From contig NZ_QMFA01000029.1 of NCBI RefSeq assembly GCF_003285005.1, positions 25,280-89,279 on the forward strand: a stretch of 64,000 nucleotides of DNA. Reading direction: 5' to 3'. The position numbers and the translations under genes are program-made. Source of the DNA: Paenibacillus sp. YN15 (lineage in GTDB: Bacteria; Bacillota; Bacilli; Paenibacillales; NBRC-103111). Numbering within the stretch: the first letter of the stretch is position 1; every line of letters starts with the position of its first letter. Positions 25,825-37,400 of this stretch are shown in pieces. The notes beneath the pieces were generated by a model. The model was not told the origin of the DNA. It worked only from the letters and a program-made list of their open reading frames with translations, and did not search any database.

Positions 25825-27657
25825 ATGCTGACTTTTCTAACAAAGGGAATGCGGCTGCTTGCGCGGCTCAAACGCAAGTATGCCATGCCAAGGTCCTGGT
25901 TATTGCTCTACGTGCTGCTTATTGTGGTTCCGTCGTCCGTTCTGCTATATTCCTACTACCAAAGAACGGTTTCCATTCTGGAGGAGGAAGTAAGCGGCTC
26001 CATGCTGGAGGCCCTCAAGCAGGCGGGCAGCAATCTGACCTACCGGATGAACCATGTGGAGGACATCTCCAACTCGGCTTTGACCAGTTCGATGCTGCAA
26101 AATTTTTTGGAGCTTTCCGGAAAGGAAACCGCAATCGCCGAGCAGATGGAGATCAATAAGGAATTAAATAAATTCATTCAGTCGGTTCAGGCCGACCGCA
26201 ATATTTTCCGCGTACGGCTGTTTGTGGACAGGTCCCTGCTGATATCCGGAGAAAACTATAACTTCTTCACTCTGGACAGCATCAGGCAGGAGCCCTGGTA
26301 TGACCGCGTCATCAAAGCCAACGGCGGTATGGTCTGGACGGGAGTGTACAAGGAAAGCTACATCGACAGGGAGGACACCTACATTTTGTCCTGCGTCCGG
26401 ATGCTGCGCAGCCCCAACCGGTATGATCAGGTTGCAGGCGTGCTGATGATCGACATGGAAGCCAAGATGGTCAACGACATCCTGAGCAATATCTCCTTTA
26501 CCGAAACAAGCAACATCTATGTAACGGACACCGAAGGCATGATTATTTCCCATGAAGACCCTTCGATGATCGGCAGCGCCAGCCTGGCCGGACCGTTATT
26601 GGCGCAAATGGCGGCGGCCAAGGACGGAATTTCCGCCAAGACGGACTTGAACGGCGGGGAAAGGTATGTGCTGTACACGGAGATTTCCACCCAGGGCTGG
26701 AAGCTGGTGGGGGATATTCCGGTTACGGATATCTCCAGAAGGGTTCTAAAGATGAACCAGTCCTCCGGCGTAGCCACTTTTCTGGTAATTTTCTCGCTGT
26801 TTCTGGTGGTGATGTTTGTCCTGATCGCCTTCATTGTCCGCTATATGAACCGCAGGGTGAAGGTAGTCATTTCCATGATCAATAAAAAAGGGATTGAGCG
26901 CCTTGAGGATCTGGATTCCGCCTATGGCGATTTCAACATGCTGGAACGGACTGTGGACAACCTGATACGCCGGGTGAATACCTTGATGCAGAAGACCTAC
27001 AAAGCCGAGATGTATGAGCGGGAGGCTCAGCTGAAGGTGCTGCAGGCGCAAATCAACCCGCATTTTCTGTACAACACGCTGGATACGATTAATTGGCTTG
27101 CTCTCGACCGGGGGGCCAAGGATGTCAGCATGATGATCGGCGCTCTCGCCCAATATTTCCGCTTGAGCCTGAATAAAGGCAAGGATATTGTCAGTGTGGC
27201 CGATGAGCTTGAGCTGGCCCGTGTCTATCTGGAGATTCAGACCAAGCGTTTCCCCGATCTGTTCCAATTCCAGATTCAATCGGAGCCGGGGCTTGGCGAT
27301 TATGTCATGCCTAAATTGACGCTTCAGCCCATTGTGGAAAATGCCCTTCTGCATGGGGTTCTCGGCAATGACGGGGAGCATTCCATGATTCGGATCGAGG
27401 CGCGCACGGAGGCCGGAGATTTGATCATCGTCGTTTCCGATGACGGAGCCGGCATGGAGGAGGAGCAGGTCAAACGGCTGCTGCTGCTTCCCCCGGAAAC
27501 CCGTGCGGAAGGCAAGGGAAGCTCTTATGGTTTGTTCAATGTCAATCAGCGGATCAAATTGTATGCGGGAGAGGAATACGGCATCATGATTCATTCCCGG
27601 CCGGGGAGCGGAACGACGGTTACGGTCCGGCTGAAGGCGGTGCGCAAGCAGCCATAG
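25825..27657 (+). CDS. YesM-type sensor histidine kinase
   Basis: A membrane kinase with N-terminal helix 'SWLLLYVLLIVVPSSVLLYSYY', an extracellular dCache/CHASE-like domain of ~270 residues and a second helix 'VATFLVIFSLFLVVMFVLIAFIVRYM'. A HAMP-like linker leads to a HisKA_7TM/LytS-type phospho-acceptor motif 'LQAQINPHFLYNTLDTINWLA', and an HATPase ('LQPIVENALLHGVLG', 'VSDDGAGMEEEQ', 'GSSYGLFNVNQRI'). It would phosphorylate the adjacent YesN in response to an extracellular sugar. The stop of yesN is 13 bp upstream. GTG 25816 and ATG 25819 are alternatives, but GGGCGG at 25812-25817 best fits ATG 25825. A strong terminator follows, so the importer is a separate transcript. Confidence 0.9.
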   Translation: MLTFLTKGMRLLARLKRKYAMPRSWLLLYVLLIVVPSSVLLYSYYQRTVSILEEEVSGSMLEALKQAGSNLTYRMNHVEDISNSALTSSMLQNFLELSGKETAIAEQMEINKELNKFIQSVQADRNIFRVRLFVDRSLLISGENYNFFTLDSIRQEPWYDRVIKANGGMVWTGVYKESYIDREDTYILSCVRMLRSPNRYDQVAGVLMIDMEAKMVNDILSNISFTETSNIYVTDTEGMIISHEDPSMIGSASLAGPLLAQMAAAKDGISAKTDLNGGERYVLYTEISTQGWKLVGDIPVTDISRRVLKMNQSSGVATFLVIFSLFLVVMFVLIAFIVRYMNRRVKVVISMINKKGIERLEDLDSAYGDFNMLERTVDNLIRRVNTLMQKTYKAEMYEREAQLKVLQAQINPHFLYNTLDTINWLALDRGAKDVSMMIGALAQYFRLSLNKGKDIVSVADELELARVYLEIQTKRFPDLFQFQIQSEPGLGDYVMPKLTLQPIVENALLHGVLGNDGEHSMIRIEARTEAGDLIIVVSDDGAGMEEEQVKRLLLLPPETRAEGKGSSYGLFNVNQRIKLYAGEEYGIMIHSRPGSGTTVTVRLKAVRKQP

Positions 27658-27714
27658 GCAGAACCTGTTTTTCCCGGCCGCGGCCGTAAAGCCCTCCGGC
27701 TTAAGCATACCCAC

Positions 27715-27747
27715 AACCTGGCGGTAGTCTCCCGCCGGGTTTTTTTG
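27715..27747 (+). terminator. Terminator of the yesN/yesM pair
   Basis: AACCTGGCGG (27715-27724) pairs with CCGCCGGGTT (27732-27741), with one G-U pair, followed by seven T. Confidence 0.88.
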
Positions 27748-27838
27748 CGGCCCGGAGCGGGGCTTCAGAGCCGAAAGTTTAAAGAAATGACCCTCTTTTT
27801 TATGAATTGTCCATCTATATCAAGGGCGGGATTCCCGA

Positions 27839-27844
27839 TATAAT
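27839..27844 (+). promoter_or_regulatory. Candidate -10 of the importer operon
   Basis: A perfect TATAAT lies 35 bp before the permease ATG. A -35 is not evident at 16-18 bp, which would fit a promoter needing an activator such as the upstream YesN. Confidence 0.4.
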
Positions 27845-27878
27845 GAAGCCACAAAGAGATAAAGAGAGGAGCCACAAG

Positions 27879-28841
27879 ATGAGCACGCTGCTAACGGAGA
27901 AGAAAAAGTGGGATCGTACCGCAATCAAAACGGGCAAATTAAAGCGGTTCCGGCAGGTTTACGCCTATTTCGATTTATATTTGCTGCTTGTGCCGGGGCT
28001 GCTGTTTTTGCTGATATTCAAATACACGCCCATGTACGGAATTATCATCGCCTTTCAGGATTTCAACATCTTCGAAGGCATTGCCGGAAGCGCATGGGTC
28101 GGCCTGGAGCAGTTCCACAAATTAATTCAATCCAGCGAATTCGGCCAGGTATTCTCCAATACCTTGCTGATCAGCCTCTACAAAATCGTGCTGTTGTTTC
28201 CGATTCCCATCTTCGTCGCTTTATTCCTGAATGAAGTTTCCAAGATGTGGTTCAAACGGAGCGTGCAAACCATCATCTATTTGCCCCACTTTTTATCATG
28301 GGTAATCGTCTCCGGCTTGTTCGTCAACATCCTGTCCCCGTCGGGCGGACTGGTGAATCAGGTTATTCAATGGTTCGGCGGCGACGCCATTTCGTTTATG
28401 GCGGACAATAGATTTTTCCGGAGTGTGGTGGTGTTTACGGCAGGCTGGAAGGAAGTGGGCTGGAATGCGATTATTTTTATCGCCGCCATTGCCGGAATCG
28501 ACCAGGACCAATACGAAGCGGCGGCCATGGACGGCGCAGGGCGGATCAAGCAAATGTTCTACATCACCCTGCCCAATATTGCTCCGACGATTATGCTCAT
28601 GCTCATCCTGCGGATCGGCAATTTGCTGGATGCGGGAACGGAGCAGATTCTCACCATGTACAACCCCGTTGTATATGATACGGGCGATGTCATCGGAACC
28701 TATGTGTATCGTATGGGCTTAGGCCACATGGATTACAGCTTCAGCACGGCGGTAGGGTTGTTCAATTCCGTCATCGGCTTCACCCTGCTGGTGTCCGGCA
28801 ATTTCCTCAGCAAAAAGTTCATGAAACGAAGCATCTGGTAG
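27879..28841 (+). CDS. Sugar ABC transporter permease, LplB type
   Basis: The first inner-membrane subunit of a CUT1-family importer, 320 residues with six helices. The characteristic opening of LplB/YtcP-associated permeases is present ('PGLLFLLIFKYTPMYGIIIAFQDFN'), as is the EAA loop 'YEAAAMDGAGRIKQMFYITLPNI' that contacts the ATPase. The ATG at 27879 follows GAGAGGAG; a frame reaching back to 27807 covers the promoter and is not used. The operon has no ATPase gene. In Bacillales these importers share the general ATPase MsmX encoded elsewhere. Confidence 0.92.
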   Translation: MSTLLTEKKKWDRTAIKTGKLKRFRQVYAYFDLYLLLVPGLLFLLIFKYTPMYGIIIAFQDFNIFEGIAGSAWVGLEQFHKLIQSSEFGQVFSNTLLISLYKIVLLFPIPIFVALFLNEVSKMWFKRSVQTIIYLPHFLSWVIVSGLFVNILSPSGGLVNQVIQWFGGDAISFMADNRFFRSVVVFTAGWKEVGWNAIIFIAAIAGIDQDQYEAAAMDGAGRIKQMFYITLPNIAPTIMLMLILRIGNLLDAGTEQILTMYNPVVYDTGDVIGTYVYRMGLGHMDYSFSTAVGLFNSVIGFTLLVSGNFLSKKFMKRSIW

Positions 28842-28850
28842 GAGGTTACA

Positions 28851-29729
28851 ATGAAAAGAAGAACAGTCGGAGATATTTCCCTGGATGTTGTCATTTATCT
28901 CGTTTTGCTGTTGTTTGCCGCATCCACCCTGCTTCCCTTTGCCAATGTGTTCGCCAAAGCGGTTAGTGCGGAATGGGCCGTTATTTCAGGCAAAGTGGGT
29001 ATATTGCCCATCGATTTCCAGATCGATACCCTTAAATTTGTCGTCACCTCCCAGCAATATGTCCGCGCATTCCTGATATCGGTGGGCGTGATGGCCTGCG
29101 GAACCTTGCTTTCCCTTCTCATAACGGCCGTAACCGCCTATCCGCTGTCTAAGAAGACCCTGCCCGGAATTAAGCTGGTCATGCTGCTGTTCATATTCAC
29201 CATGATGTTTAACGGAGGCATTATTCCCAACTATCTCTTGATACGGAACCTGGGACTCATCGACAGCTTATGGGCCCTTGTGCTGCCCGCCCTTATCAGC
29301 GTATTCAACCTGCTGGTGATCAAGAGCTATTATGAGACTCTGCCCGAGAGCCTGGAGGAATCCGCCCGGATCGACGGAGCGCGGTACATGACGATTCTGT
29401 TCAGGATTATTCTTCCCATCAGCGGCCCGGTTCTCGCCACCATTGCGCTGTTCTATGCCGTGTATTACTGGAATGATTTCTTTCACCCCATGCTTTATAT
29501 AAACAGCACCTCCTTGAAAACACTCCAGCTGTATTTGCAGAGCATTGTCATGGATGCCGATTCGGCCACTGCAAGCATGGACAAAAGCGCCGACGAGCTG
29601 ATGAATATCGCCCCGGAAGGAGTGCGCGCCGCAGCCGTTATTGCTTCAACCGTTCCGATTCTGCTGGTATATCCATATCTGCAAAAATATTTTATCAAGG
29701 GTGTTATGATCGGGTCTGTGAAAGGCTGA
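28851..29729 (+). CDS. Sugar ABC transporter permease, LplC/YtcP type
   Basis: The second permease, 292 residues with six helices. The opening 'RRTVGDISLDVVIYLVLLLFA', the YtcP-type block 'MMFNGGIIPNYLLIRNLGLIDSLWALVLP' and the EAA loop 'ESLEESARIDGARYMTILFRIILPIS' are typical. It starts 9 bp after the first permease. A divergence from ordinary maltose-type permeases is the conserved GGIIP segment seen in complex-polysaccharide importers of Paenibacillus. The substrate is unknown; neighbouring genes suggest an oligosaccharide. Confidence 0.92.
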   Translation: MKRRTVGDISLDVVIYLVLLLFAASTLLPFANVFAKAVSAEWAVISGKVGILPIDFQIDTLKFVVTSQQYVRAFLISVGVMACGTLLSLLITAVTAYPLSKKTLPGIKLVMLLFIFTMMFNGGIIPNYLLIRNLGLIDSLWALVLPALISVFNLLVIKSYYETLPESLEESARIDGARYMTILFRIILPISGPVLATIALFYAVYYWNDFFHPMLYINSTSLKTLQLYLQSIVMDADSATASMDKSADELMNIAPEGVRAAAVIASTVPILLVYPYLQKYFIKGVMIGSVKG

Positions 29730-29810
29730 TAATGGTATCATCCTCAGGCTTCATCTCCGGGGTTGATTATACATGCACTTTATACCACATTTTTTAAGGG
29801 AGGGTTTCAT

Positions 29811-31361
29811 TTGCTACAGAAAAAAAGTGCTCAACGATTAACGGCGCTGACATTATCCGCCGTGCTTGCCGCCAGTGTGGCCGCCTGCTCCTCAGGCCAA
29901 AGCCAAACGGCCAATTCTTCCGCTCCTTCTGCTGCTTCTGCATCGCCCGCTGCCACCGAAAAGCCCAAGCCGGAATTGAAGGTGCTGTCCGTATGGCAAA
30001 AGGAGGATTACAACACCTATCCGCTGGCTAAAGACATTGAGGATAAGACTGGCTACAAGGTGAAGTATGACATGCTTCCTCAAGACAAGCCGCAGGACAA
30101 GCTGAACCTGCTGATTGCCTCCGGCGAGGCCTATGATGTGGTTACAACCGGCGGCGGCAGCGATATGAAGGCGCTCTACAGCGATTATGCCAAAAAAGGC
30201 GCGCTGGTGGACCTGGGACCGTTGATCGACCAGTATGGGCCGAATATCAAGGCTTCGATTTCCGCGGAAACCTGGGAGGCTGCCAAGGTGGACGGGAAGA
30301 TTTACGCCATTCCCACATTGGCGCTGGACAATATCGGTCTGAATTTGCTGATTCGCGTGGACTGGCTGGAGAAATTGAATCTGAAGATGCCGACTACGCT
30401 GGATGAATTTACCGCCGTGCTCCAGGCGTTTAAGGAAAAGGACCCGGCAGGAACCGGAGACACCATTCCGCTTACGGCAGTTGCCAGCGCTCCGTTTGTA
30501 GAGAATATTTCCGGAGCCTTCGGCCTCCCCAACACCTGGAACGTGAAGGACGGAAAGATTGTTTCCCGTCCGCTGGACCCGAATTACAAGGACTATGCGG
30601 CTTATATGGAAGGCCTGTATAAGCAAGGCTTGCTGGACAAGGAATTTGTCGTGAACAAGGACGGAAACGCCAAGGAGAAATTTACAAGCGGAAAAGCCGG
30701 CGTTCTGTCGGTAGGCTGGTATGATATCCCCACCATTGCCGATGCTCTGACAAAGAATAACCCCAATGCCAAGTATGCCTATATTCCGGCCCTGAAGGGG
30801 AAGGACGGGGCAGTCGGCTTGGGCTCTCCCGGCGGCGGCTTCGACCGTATTTCCTATATTCCCAAGTCCTCCAAAAATCCGGAGGAAACCGTCAAATGGA
30901 TGAACGCCAAGCTGGAGAAGGATATGTTCAAATTGATTGCCATCGGTGAGGAAGGCAAGCACTATACCTTCAAGGACAATGCGTATACCCCGATTCTCCC
31001 GCTTTTCAATGACGAGCGGAACCAGGCGGTAAACTTCCTGACCGGTATTGATGAGCAGAACTATCCCATCTATTGGCAGGCCAGAGTCCGCAAGGACCCC
31101 CGGCTGTTCGCAGGCTTCGAGGAGCTGAATGTGAAGCAGACGGCAAAGGTCAGCAGCCCCTTGGGAATGGCGCCGTATCTGCCCGAATTCTCCAAGACCA
31201 ATCAAACGCTTAACACCCTGATCAATGACCAAACCATCAAGTACATTGCAGGCGCAGATTCTCTGGCCAACCTGGATTCCTTCCTTGCCAAATATAAATC
31301 CTCCGGCGGGGATGCGGCAACGAAAGAGCTGAACGACTGGTACGCCACGGTGAAGAAGTAA
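29811..31361 (+). CDS. Extracellular sugar-binding lipoprotein (LplA type)
   Basis: The solute-binding subunit of the importer, 516 residues, the long LplA class. Signal peptide and lipobox SVAAC|SSG are followed by a Ser/Ala-rich linker and then the binding fold ('LKVLSVWQKEDYNTYPLAKDIED', 'GGSDMKALYSDYAKKGALVDLGPLIDQY', 'KIYAIPTLALDNIG'). The TTG at 29811 is preferred because AAGGGAGGG ends 6 nt before it; a longer frame from 29763 would push the signal peptide 16 residues inside. It follows the permeases by 81 bp. Confidence 0.9.
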   Translation: MLQKKSAQRLTALTLSAVLAASVAACSSGQSQTANSSAPSAASASPAATEKPKPELKVLSVWQKEDYNTYPLAKDIEDKTGYKVKYDMLPQDKPQDKLNLLIASGEAYDVVTTGGGSDMKALYSDYAKKGALVDLGPLIDQYGPNIKASISAETWEAAKVDGKIYAIPTLALDNIGLNLLIRVDWLEKLNLKMPTTLDEFTAVLQAFKEKDPAGTGDTIPLTAVASAPFVENISGAFGLPNTWNVKDGKIVSRPLDPNYKDYAAYMEGLYKQGLLDKEFVVNKDGNAKEKFTSGKAGVLSVGWYDIPTIADALTKNNPNAKYAYIPALKGKDGAVGLGSPGGGFDRISYIPKSSKNPEETVKWMNAKLEKDMFKLIAIGEEGKHYTFKDNAYTPILPLFNDERNQAVNFLTGIDEQNYPIYWQARVRKDPRLFAGFEELNVKQTAKVSSPLGMAPYLPEFSKTNQTLNTLINDQTIKYIAGADSLANLDSFLAKYKSSGGDAATKELNDWYATVKK

Positions 31362-31376
31362 CCGCAGGCCAAACGG

Positions 31377-31420
31377 AAAGAAGAAGGCAGACGGGTATCG
31401 TCTTCTTCTTTCTTTACTTC
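31377..31420 (+). terminator. Hairpin terminator after the binding-protein gene
   Basis: AAAGAAGAAG pairs with CTTCTTCTTT, with an inner AGACG/CGTCT, followed by CTTTACTTC. It separates the importer from the SLH protein gene. Confidence 0.6.
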
Positions 31421-31488
31421 ATTCGGTTGGAACCGTTTCCACTTGCGGAAAACGCGGAGAGTGGAAGTGGAAGAAAGGAGCATATATC

Positions 31489-34400
31489 GTGATTTTTATT
31501 CCCAACAAAAGGATAAGGAAAGCAACCGCTGTTTTTTTGACCATTGTCATGATGCTTGGAGCTCTGTTCGGTTCCGGTTTACCCGTTGGCCTCCAGGCGA
31601 AAACTGCCCATGCAGCAAGCACGCAGCCGGTTAAGCTTATTTCTGCGGAGGATGCGTATGTAAGAGGCGGAAAATATATCGATAACAACTATGGCAAGGA
31701 ACTGAATTTGTATTTTGTAAACGATCCGAATGATGACGGCAAACGGAAATCATTCCTGAAATTCAATTACTCCGATGTGGAATCCGTATACAGCGCAAAA
31801 TTAAGAGTGTACGGCAAGCTGGATTCCACGGTGATCCCCAGTGTGACTCTGATGGTGTACGGTGTGGATACCAATGAGTGGTCGGAATTGACCATCACCT
31901 GGAGAAATGCCCCCTCCCCTTCGGGAGAACCGCTAGGCTCGCAAACTGTGACCAGCACCGCTCAATATTTCGAGTTTGACGTGACGGACTATTTGCAAAG
32001 CAAGCTGGGCGGCGAGCAGATCGCGTCTTTTGTCCTGATGAATGGAACACAGACAGAGAAGGAGGCACGGGTTCTCAGCAGAGAGAATACAATTAAGCCG
32101 GAGCTGGTCATTATTGAGCAGATGCCGGAGATTCCCGCAGAATATATTGTCGATAATAAAGATTCGGGCTTTACCACCTCGGGGGGCACATGGCCCTCCA
32201 GCACCACATTGGGAGGCTATTACGGGGACGATCTGGTTCACGACGGAACAGCCACAGCGGATTCCCCGGACAAGTGGGCCAAATGGACGCCGTACATCCT
32301 CAAGGCCGGAGACTACGATATCTATATGCGCTGGGTGGCCTTCAACAACAGACCAAAGGCCGCGCCCATAGAGGTCAAGTATGACGGCGGAACCGATACC
32401 ACCAAGACGGTGAATCAACAGGTGAACAACGGCACCTGGATGAAGATCGGACGGTATCATTTATCCGAAGGCAGCGATAACTATGTGAAGATTCTGGCTA
32501 CAGATGCCGGGTATACGGTAGCGGATGCGGTAAAATTCGTCTATATCGATACAACGCCGAAGCCGCCTGAGATCCCCACAACGGATGTGGTGGAGATCGC
32601 CAATTTGGGGCAGGGCAACACCGGCAATATCAGGGTGCTGGAATACGAGGTTACCCCCTCCATCGCCAACATCGATGCGGCGATCACGGTAACCGGCCAT
32701 GCCGCCGTTCCCCAGGACCGTGAGGATTTCCCGGTTGCAGTGCGGCTTAATGCCAACGGGGTCTTCGATGCGGTCAACGGCGACCGTTATATGGCGGAGC
32801 GGACGGTAGCGTATTCGGTATACGAAACCTATCATGTGAAGACCGTTGTCAATCTGGTGGCCGACACCTTTGATGCGTGGGTTGCTGCGCCGGACAGTCC
32901 GCTGGTGCAAATCGCCAAAGACTACAGCTTTGCCGCAGCAGCTCCGGAGATAGCCGACATCGGCAAGCTTTATAAGCAAACCAATGGAAACGGGATCGCC
33001 GCCGTGGAAAACGTCAATCTTATCGGCAGCTCCCATGAAAGCGCAATCTCCTTCAACGATGCAGTCCATTCGTTGGGATCGGACACTGCCGGGGATAAGG
33101 CCATCCGCTTTGATGTGCTGCCGGTGACCAGTGTGGGCAATGAAATTATCGGCTTCGCCGGAGAGAACGCATCGATTTACGGGTATGCAGATTTGGCCAT
33201 GATTCTGCGCATATCCGCCGGCACCTTCGATGCCTATAACCGGATTGGCTATGCCAGCGAGAATGAGCTGCGGGCCTCCGTCGGAACCAAGTATCATGTC
33301 AAGCTGGTGCCGGACTTTACGGCCAAAACCTACAGTGTATGGGTGGCGCCCGAAGGGAAAAGTCCTGTACAGATTGCCGATTCCTATGCTTTCCGGTCAA
33401 CCAGCAGCCCGGATATCAACAGCTTGAGCCAGATGCTGGTCAAAACCGAGGATTCGGGAGTGTTCCGGGTAAGCAATGTCCTGGTGCTGGACCAGGCAGA
33501 GCAGGCGGCGGCGATTCAAGCGGTTAATAACGCCACAACTCCATCGGAGATGAAGCGGGCGTTAACCTCCAATGCGCTGGGACTGTCCCTGGACAAGTTT
33601 CAAACCATGACAGCGGCGGAGCAGGACAAGCTTGCCAAGGACTTGCTTGCGGGAATTCCCTATGCCAGCGACATGGAGATACAATTGGCCTTTGATGATC
33701 CTGTCCTGGTTCAGGATGACCTTGAGCCGCCTACGGCTCCGGGCAGCCTGACGGCAACGGCGGTTCCGTCGCAGCAGGTCAGGCTGTCCTGGACGGAATC
33801 CACAGACGACGTGGGAATCAAGCATTACAAGGTATTCCGGGACGGGAACGAGATTGCCACCGTTGCATCCGGCACCGTCTATGTGGATTCCGATGTCCGG
33901 CCGTCAACCTCCTACAGCTACATGGTAAAGGCCTATGACTTCGCGCTTAAGGAAGCCTCCTCCGAACCGGTTGCCGTTACCACCCTTTCGGAGGATGAGC
34001 TCATAGATTTTCCGTTTGATTCATCCGTGGTCAACAGCATGTTCAATCAGATCTTGGCGAAGTATAGCTTAACTCCGTCAACGATTGAAAATCCGAATAC
34101 TCATCAAAACTACATGACCATGACGGAATATGATCCCAATCGGCTCAAGAGCGCTTACGCCATGTATTATCTGACCATGGCCTCCATGTACAATCCGGAC
34201 TACATGGCCGCGGACGGCACCAAGGTGTATGAGCGCGCTTTGGCTCAAATCCGCAATGTTATCGCCGGAGGCAATGAGCCGGCCATGTCGGGCAACGGGC
34301 TGAATGCCACCGGTTATTTGCCGGTGCTGAATACGATGACCCTTGCCAAGCTGCAGGTGCCAGCCGTTTGGGAACGGCTTACGGAGGAAGAGAAGCACAA

Positions 34401-37400
34401 GATCGATCTTCTGATGGAAGCTGCATTGATTGGCGCCCATTGGGGCTACAGCGACAAGAACAACTTCAATACCGGGCTTGACCAGATCGGAAACTTCGGC
34501 AAGGATTGGAATCCCAACTACCGAAACGGCGGCGTCGGTTCGGCCATCGCCACCATTTATTACTTCGGTGTGGAAGCAGCCAACAGCCGGCTGAAAAACT
34601 TCAGCTACGATTCGTTTGCGGCGGAGCTTCAGGCAGCAGGGCTGACCAATATCGCCACCACATTTGCCAATACGGGAAAAACCAAGCTGGAGCAAGCCAC
34701 CAAGAATGATGGGGAGGCAGGCTTCACCTACAAAGGCCATAGGCCGGACCAATTGGGCCTTTGGATGAAGGAATTGATGGATTACGGCTTCAACGGCACT
34801 GTGTCGCCCTTCGGAGGTTATGAGGTGCCCGTATCCCCCACTTATCCGTATGGATATCAGGGCTTCATTCTGGGCGGTTTTGATGAATTCCCCAATTTGG
34901 GCGCGCGGGGCATGGCTCTGGAGTTCGACGCCACAGACGGCGGCGGCAGCCGGACCAGTCTTGGATATGTGTACGCCGGCTGGCAGAGCATCATCCATAT
35001 CATCTATGACGTTCAATCCTTCAGCGGAGGCTCCACAGGCCTGTCCGATTCGCAAATGGCGGATATCGTAAGCCGCATGGGAGTCGCTACAACCGATATG
35101 CTTTATAAAGAGGCTTACGGTTATAACGATTACCATAAGGGCTTGAACAGAGGCACCTATTCCATTGCCGGAAGCTACGGCGATTCCTTTGCGGCGAACA
35201 AGGAGCTGTGGCTGAAGATCATTGACAACCCGGCCCAGGCCGTTCAGGCCGTCAATGCGGCGTCAAGCGCCGGGGAGCTGAAGGAGGCGGTTCTGTCCGG
35301 CGATTTGGCTTTGGTGCTGTTCGGATATAACGCATTGAGCGAATCCGCCCGGCAGGCAGTGATCGAAACCTTGTATTCCGGCCGCCCCGCGAAGGGATAC
35401 GCCAATAAAACCGTCGTACAGCAAGCGTTGTACGATGCAGTTAAGACCGAAGGCATCAAGGCTCTGAACAGCGCCGCCAACGCTGGGGAATGGATGGCTG
35501 CGCTGAAATCCGCCGCCCTCGGACTGTATCTGCCTGAATACGGCGCTCTGTCCCCGGCGCAGCAGGAAGCTGCGGCACAGCTCATGATCGATCTGAAGCC
35601 TGCAGGCGGTTATGCAAGCAAAGCGGCTATCCGCGCCGCCGCCAAGGAAGCGGCGGAAACCATCAACGCGCCGGAACGCCCGCAGCTGAAGAATTTGCCG
35701 CCGGTTGCCGAGGGGAACAGCCGGATCGACGTGGCGGATTTCGCCGCTTGGCCCGAGTACCACGGCGATGCGAAGGTGGCCCTGTGGAATGACGATAAAG
35801 CAGGCGCGTTCTCCATCACCATTGACGACAACTACAATTCGCAGCACAGCACCTGGAAGCAGTTCAGCGAGCAATACGGCTTCCATTTCACATGGTTCGT
35901 CATTACGGGAGGAACCGGCGGAGACCGGGCGTTTACCCGGGAGGTGTGGGAGCCTTTGATCGCTGCCGGCCATGACATCCAGTCCCATACGGTGAACCAC
36001 GAGGACCTGAGGGATACCGCCAATTATCCGGAGCAAAAATATATTGACGAGTATTTGGGCTCCCTCCAGATGATCAACCAGCTTGCGGGCGGAAATGCCA
36101 AAACGCTGGATTATCCTTTCGGCAATGGCAATCAGGAGGTTGCAGCGCGGTATTACATTGCGGCCAGAGGGGTGCAGGGGCTGCCCAACCAGGCGGGGAA
36201 TGTGAACTATCTCCAGGTAAGCAGCTTCAGCTCCGTCCCTTCGGCCAAAATCGCATACACCGGACCCAATGACGCCAGTGTTGAAGGTTTGGTCAAAACC
36301 TTGTACGATCCCAATTATAAGGTAAGCAATGTGTCCTATTACGGCGGATGGACCTCCGTCCATTACCACAGCTTGCTGGAGAGCGCCTACAATTCCTCCA
36401 CGGGAACGACGCTTACGGCGAAGGATATTGCGCAGAACATGCTGGGTTATCTGGACGCATCCAGAGACAGGGTATGGGTGGGCACCTTTACGGATGTGGC
36501 CATGTATGCCCAGGAAAGAGATACCCATCAGCTTAAGGTTACGGCCAAGGATTCCAACCGGATCAAATTTACGCTGACGGATCAAATGGATGATACACTC
36601 TTTGATTATCCCTTGACGGTCAGAGTAAGAGTCAGCAATGACTGGAACGGCGTCAAGGCCACGCAGAAAGGCATGGAAATTCCGGCAACCGAGCTTTACG
36701 TCGGAGACAACAAGTATGTTTTGGTGAAGGCTGTGCCGGATAAAGGCGAGGTGGTACTGACCCCCCTTGCGGTGGAGCCGGGACCTGATACCGTAGCCCC
36801 TGTTTGGCCGGAGGCAAGCCAAGTGGCAAGCTCGGATGTGACTCCGCATTCTGTTGCGCTAAGCTGGACCCCTGCGGAGGATAACATAGGCGTTGCGCAA
36901 TACCGGATCAGCTGGGGAGAGTCACGGTCGGTTACGGTTGCAGGCTCTGCATCTACAGCCGTGATAACGGATTTGAGCCCCGCAATTGCCTATATCTTCA
37001 AGGTCGAAGCCGGGGATGGGGCGGGCAACTGGACGACGGACGGCCCATCTGTTGAGGTGTTGACGCTGCCCGAGGATCAGGGCGGAGGCAACCCTGGCGG
37101 AGGGGATGACGGAGGCAATCCCGGGGGCGGCGATGATGGAAGCAATCCCGGCGGAGATGATGGAAGCACTCCTGGCGGAAGCGATGACGGAGGCACCTCC
37201 GGCAGCGGCGGCTCCGGCGAAAGCAGCCCTTCCGGCCACGCGCCGGTTGTGCTGCAAGGCAACCAGGCGGTTGTGGAGCTGGCCACTGGGCAAACGGATG
37301 TTTCCATTCTTTTGACGGATATCCAAAGCCGCCCGCTGAGTGTGCTTGCGGATAGAGCGAAGATCACCGTCGATCAAGCTGCGCTGTCCCGCCTGCTGGC

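Noticed and set aside
27661..27700. CGGCCGCGGCCG near the yesM stop as a possible recombination or regulatory site
   Set aside because: It is a short GC palindrome without a partner or spacing logic; the real terminator lies just downstream.
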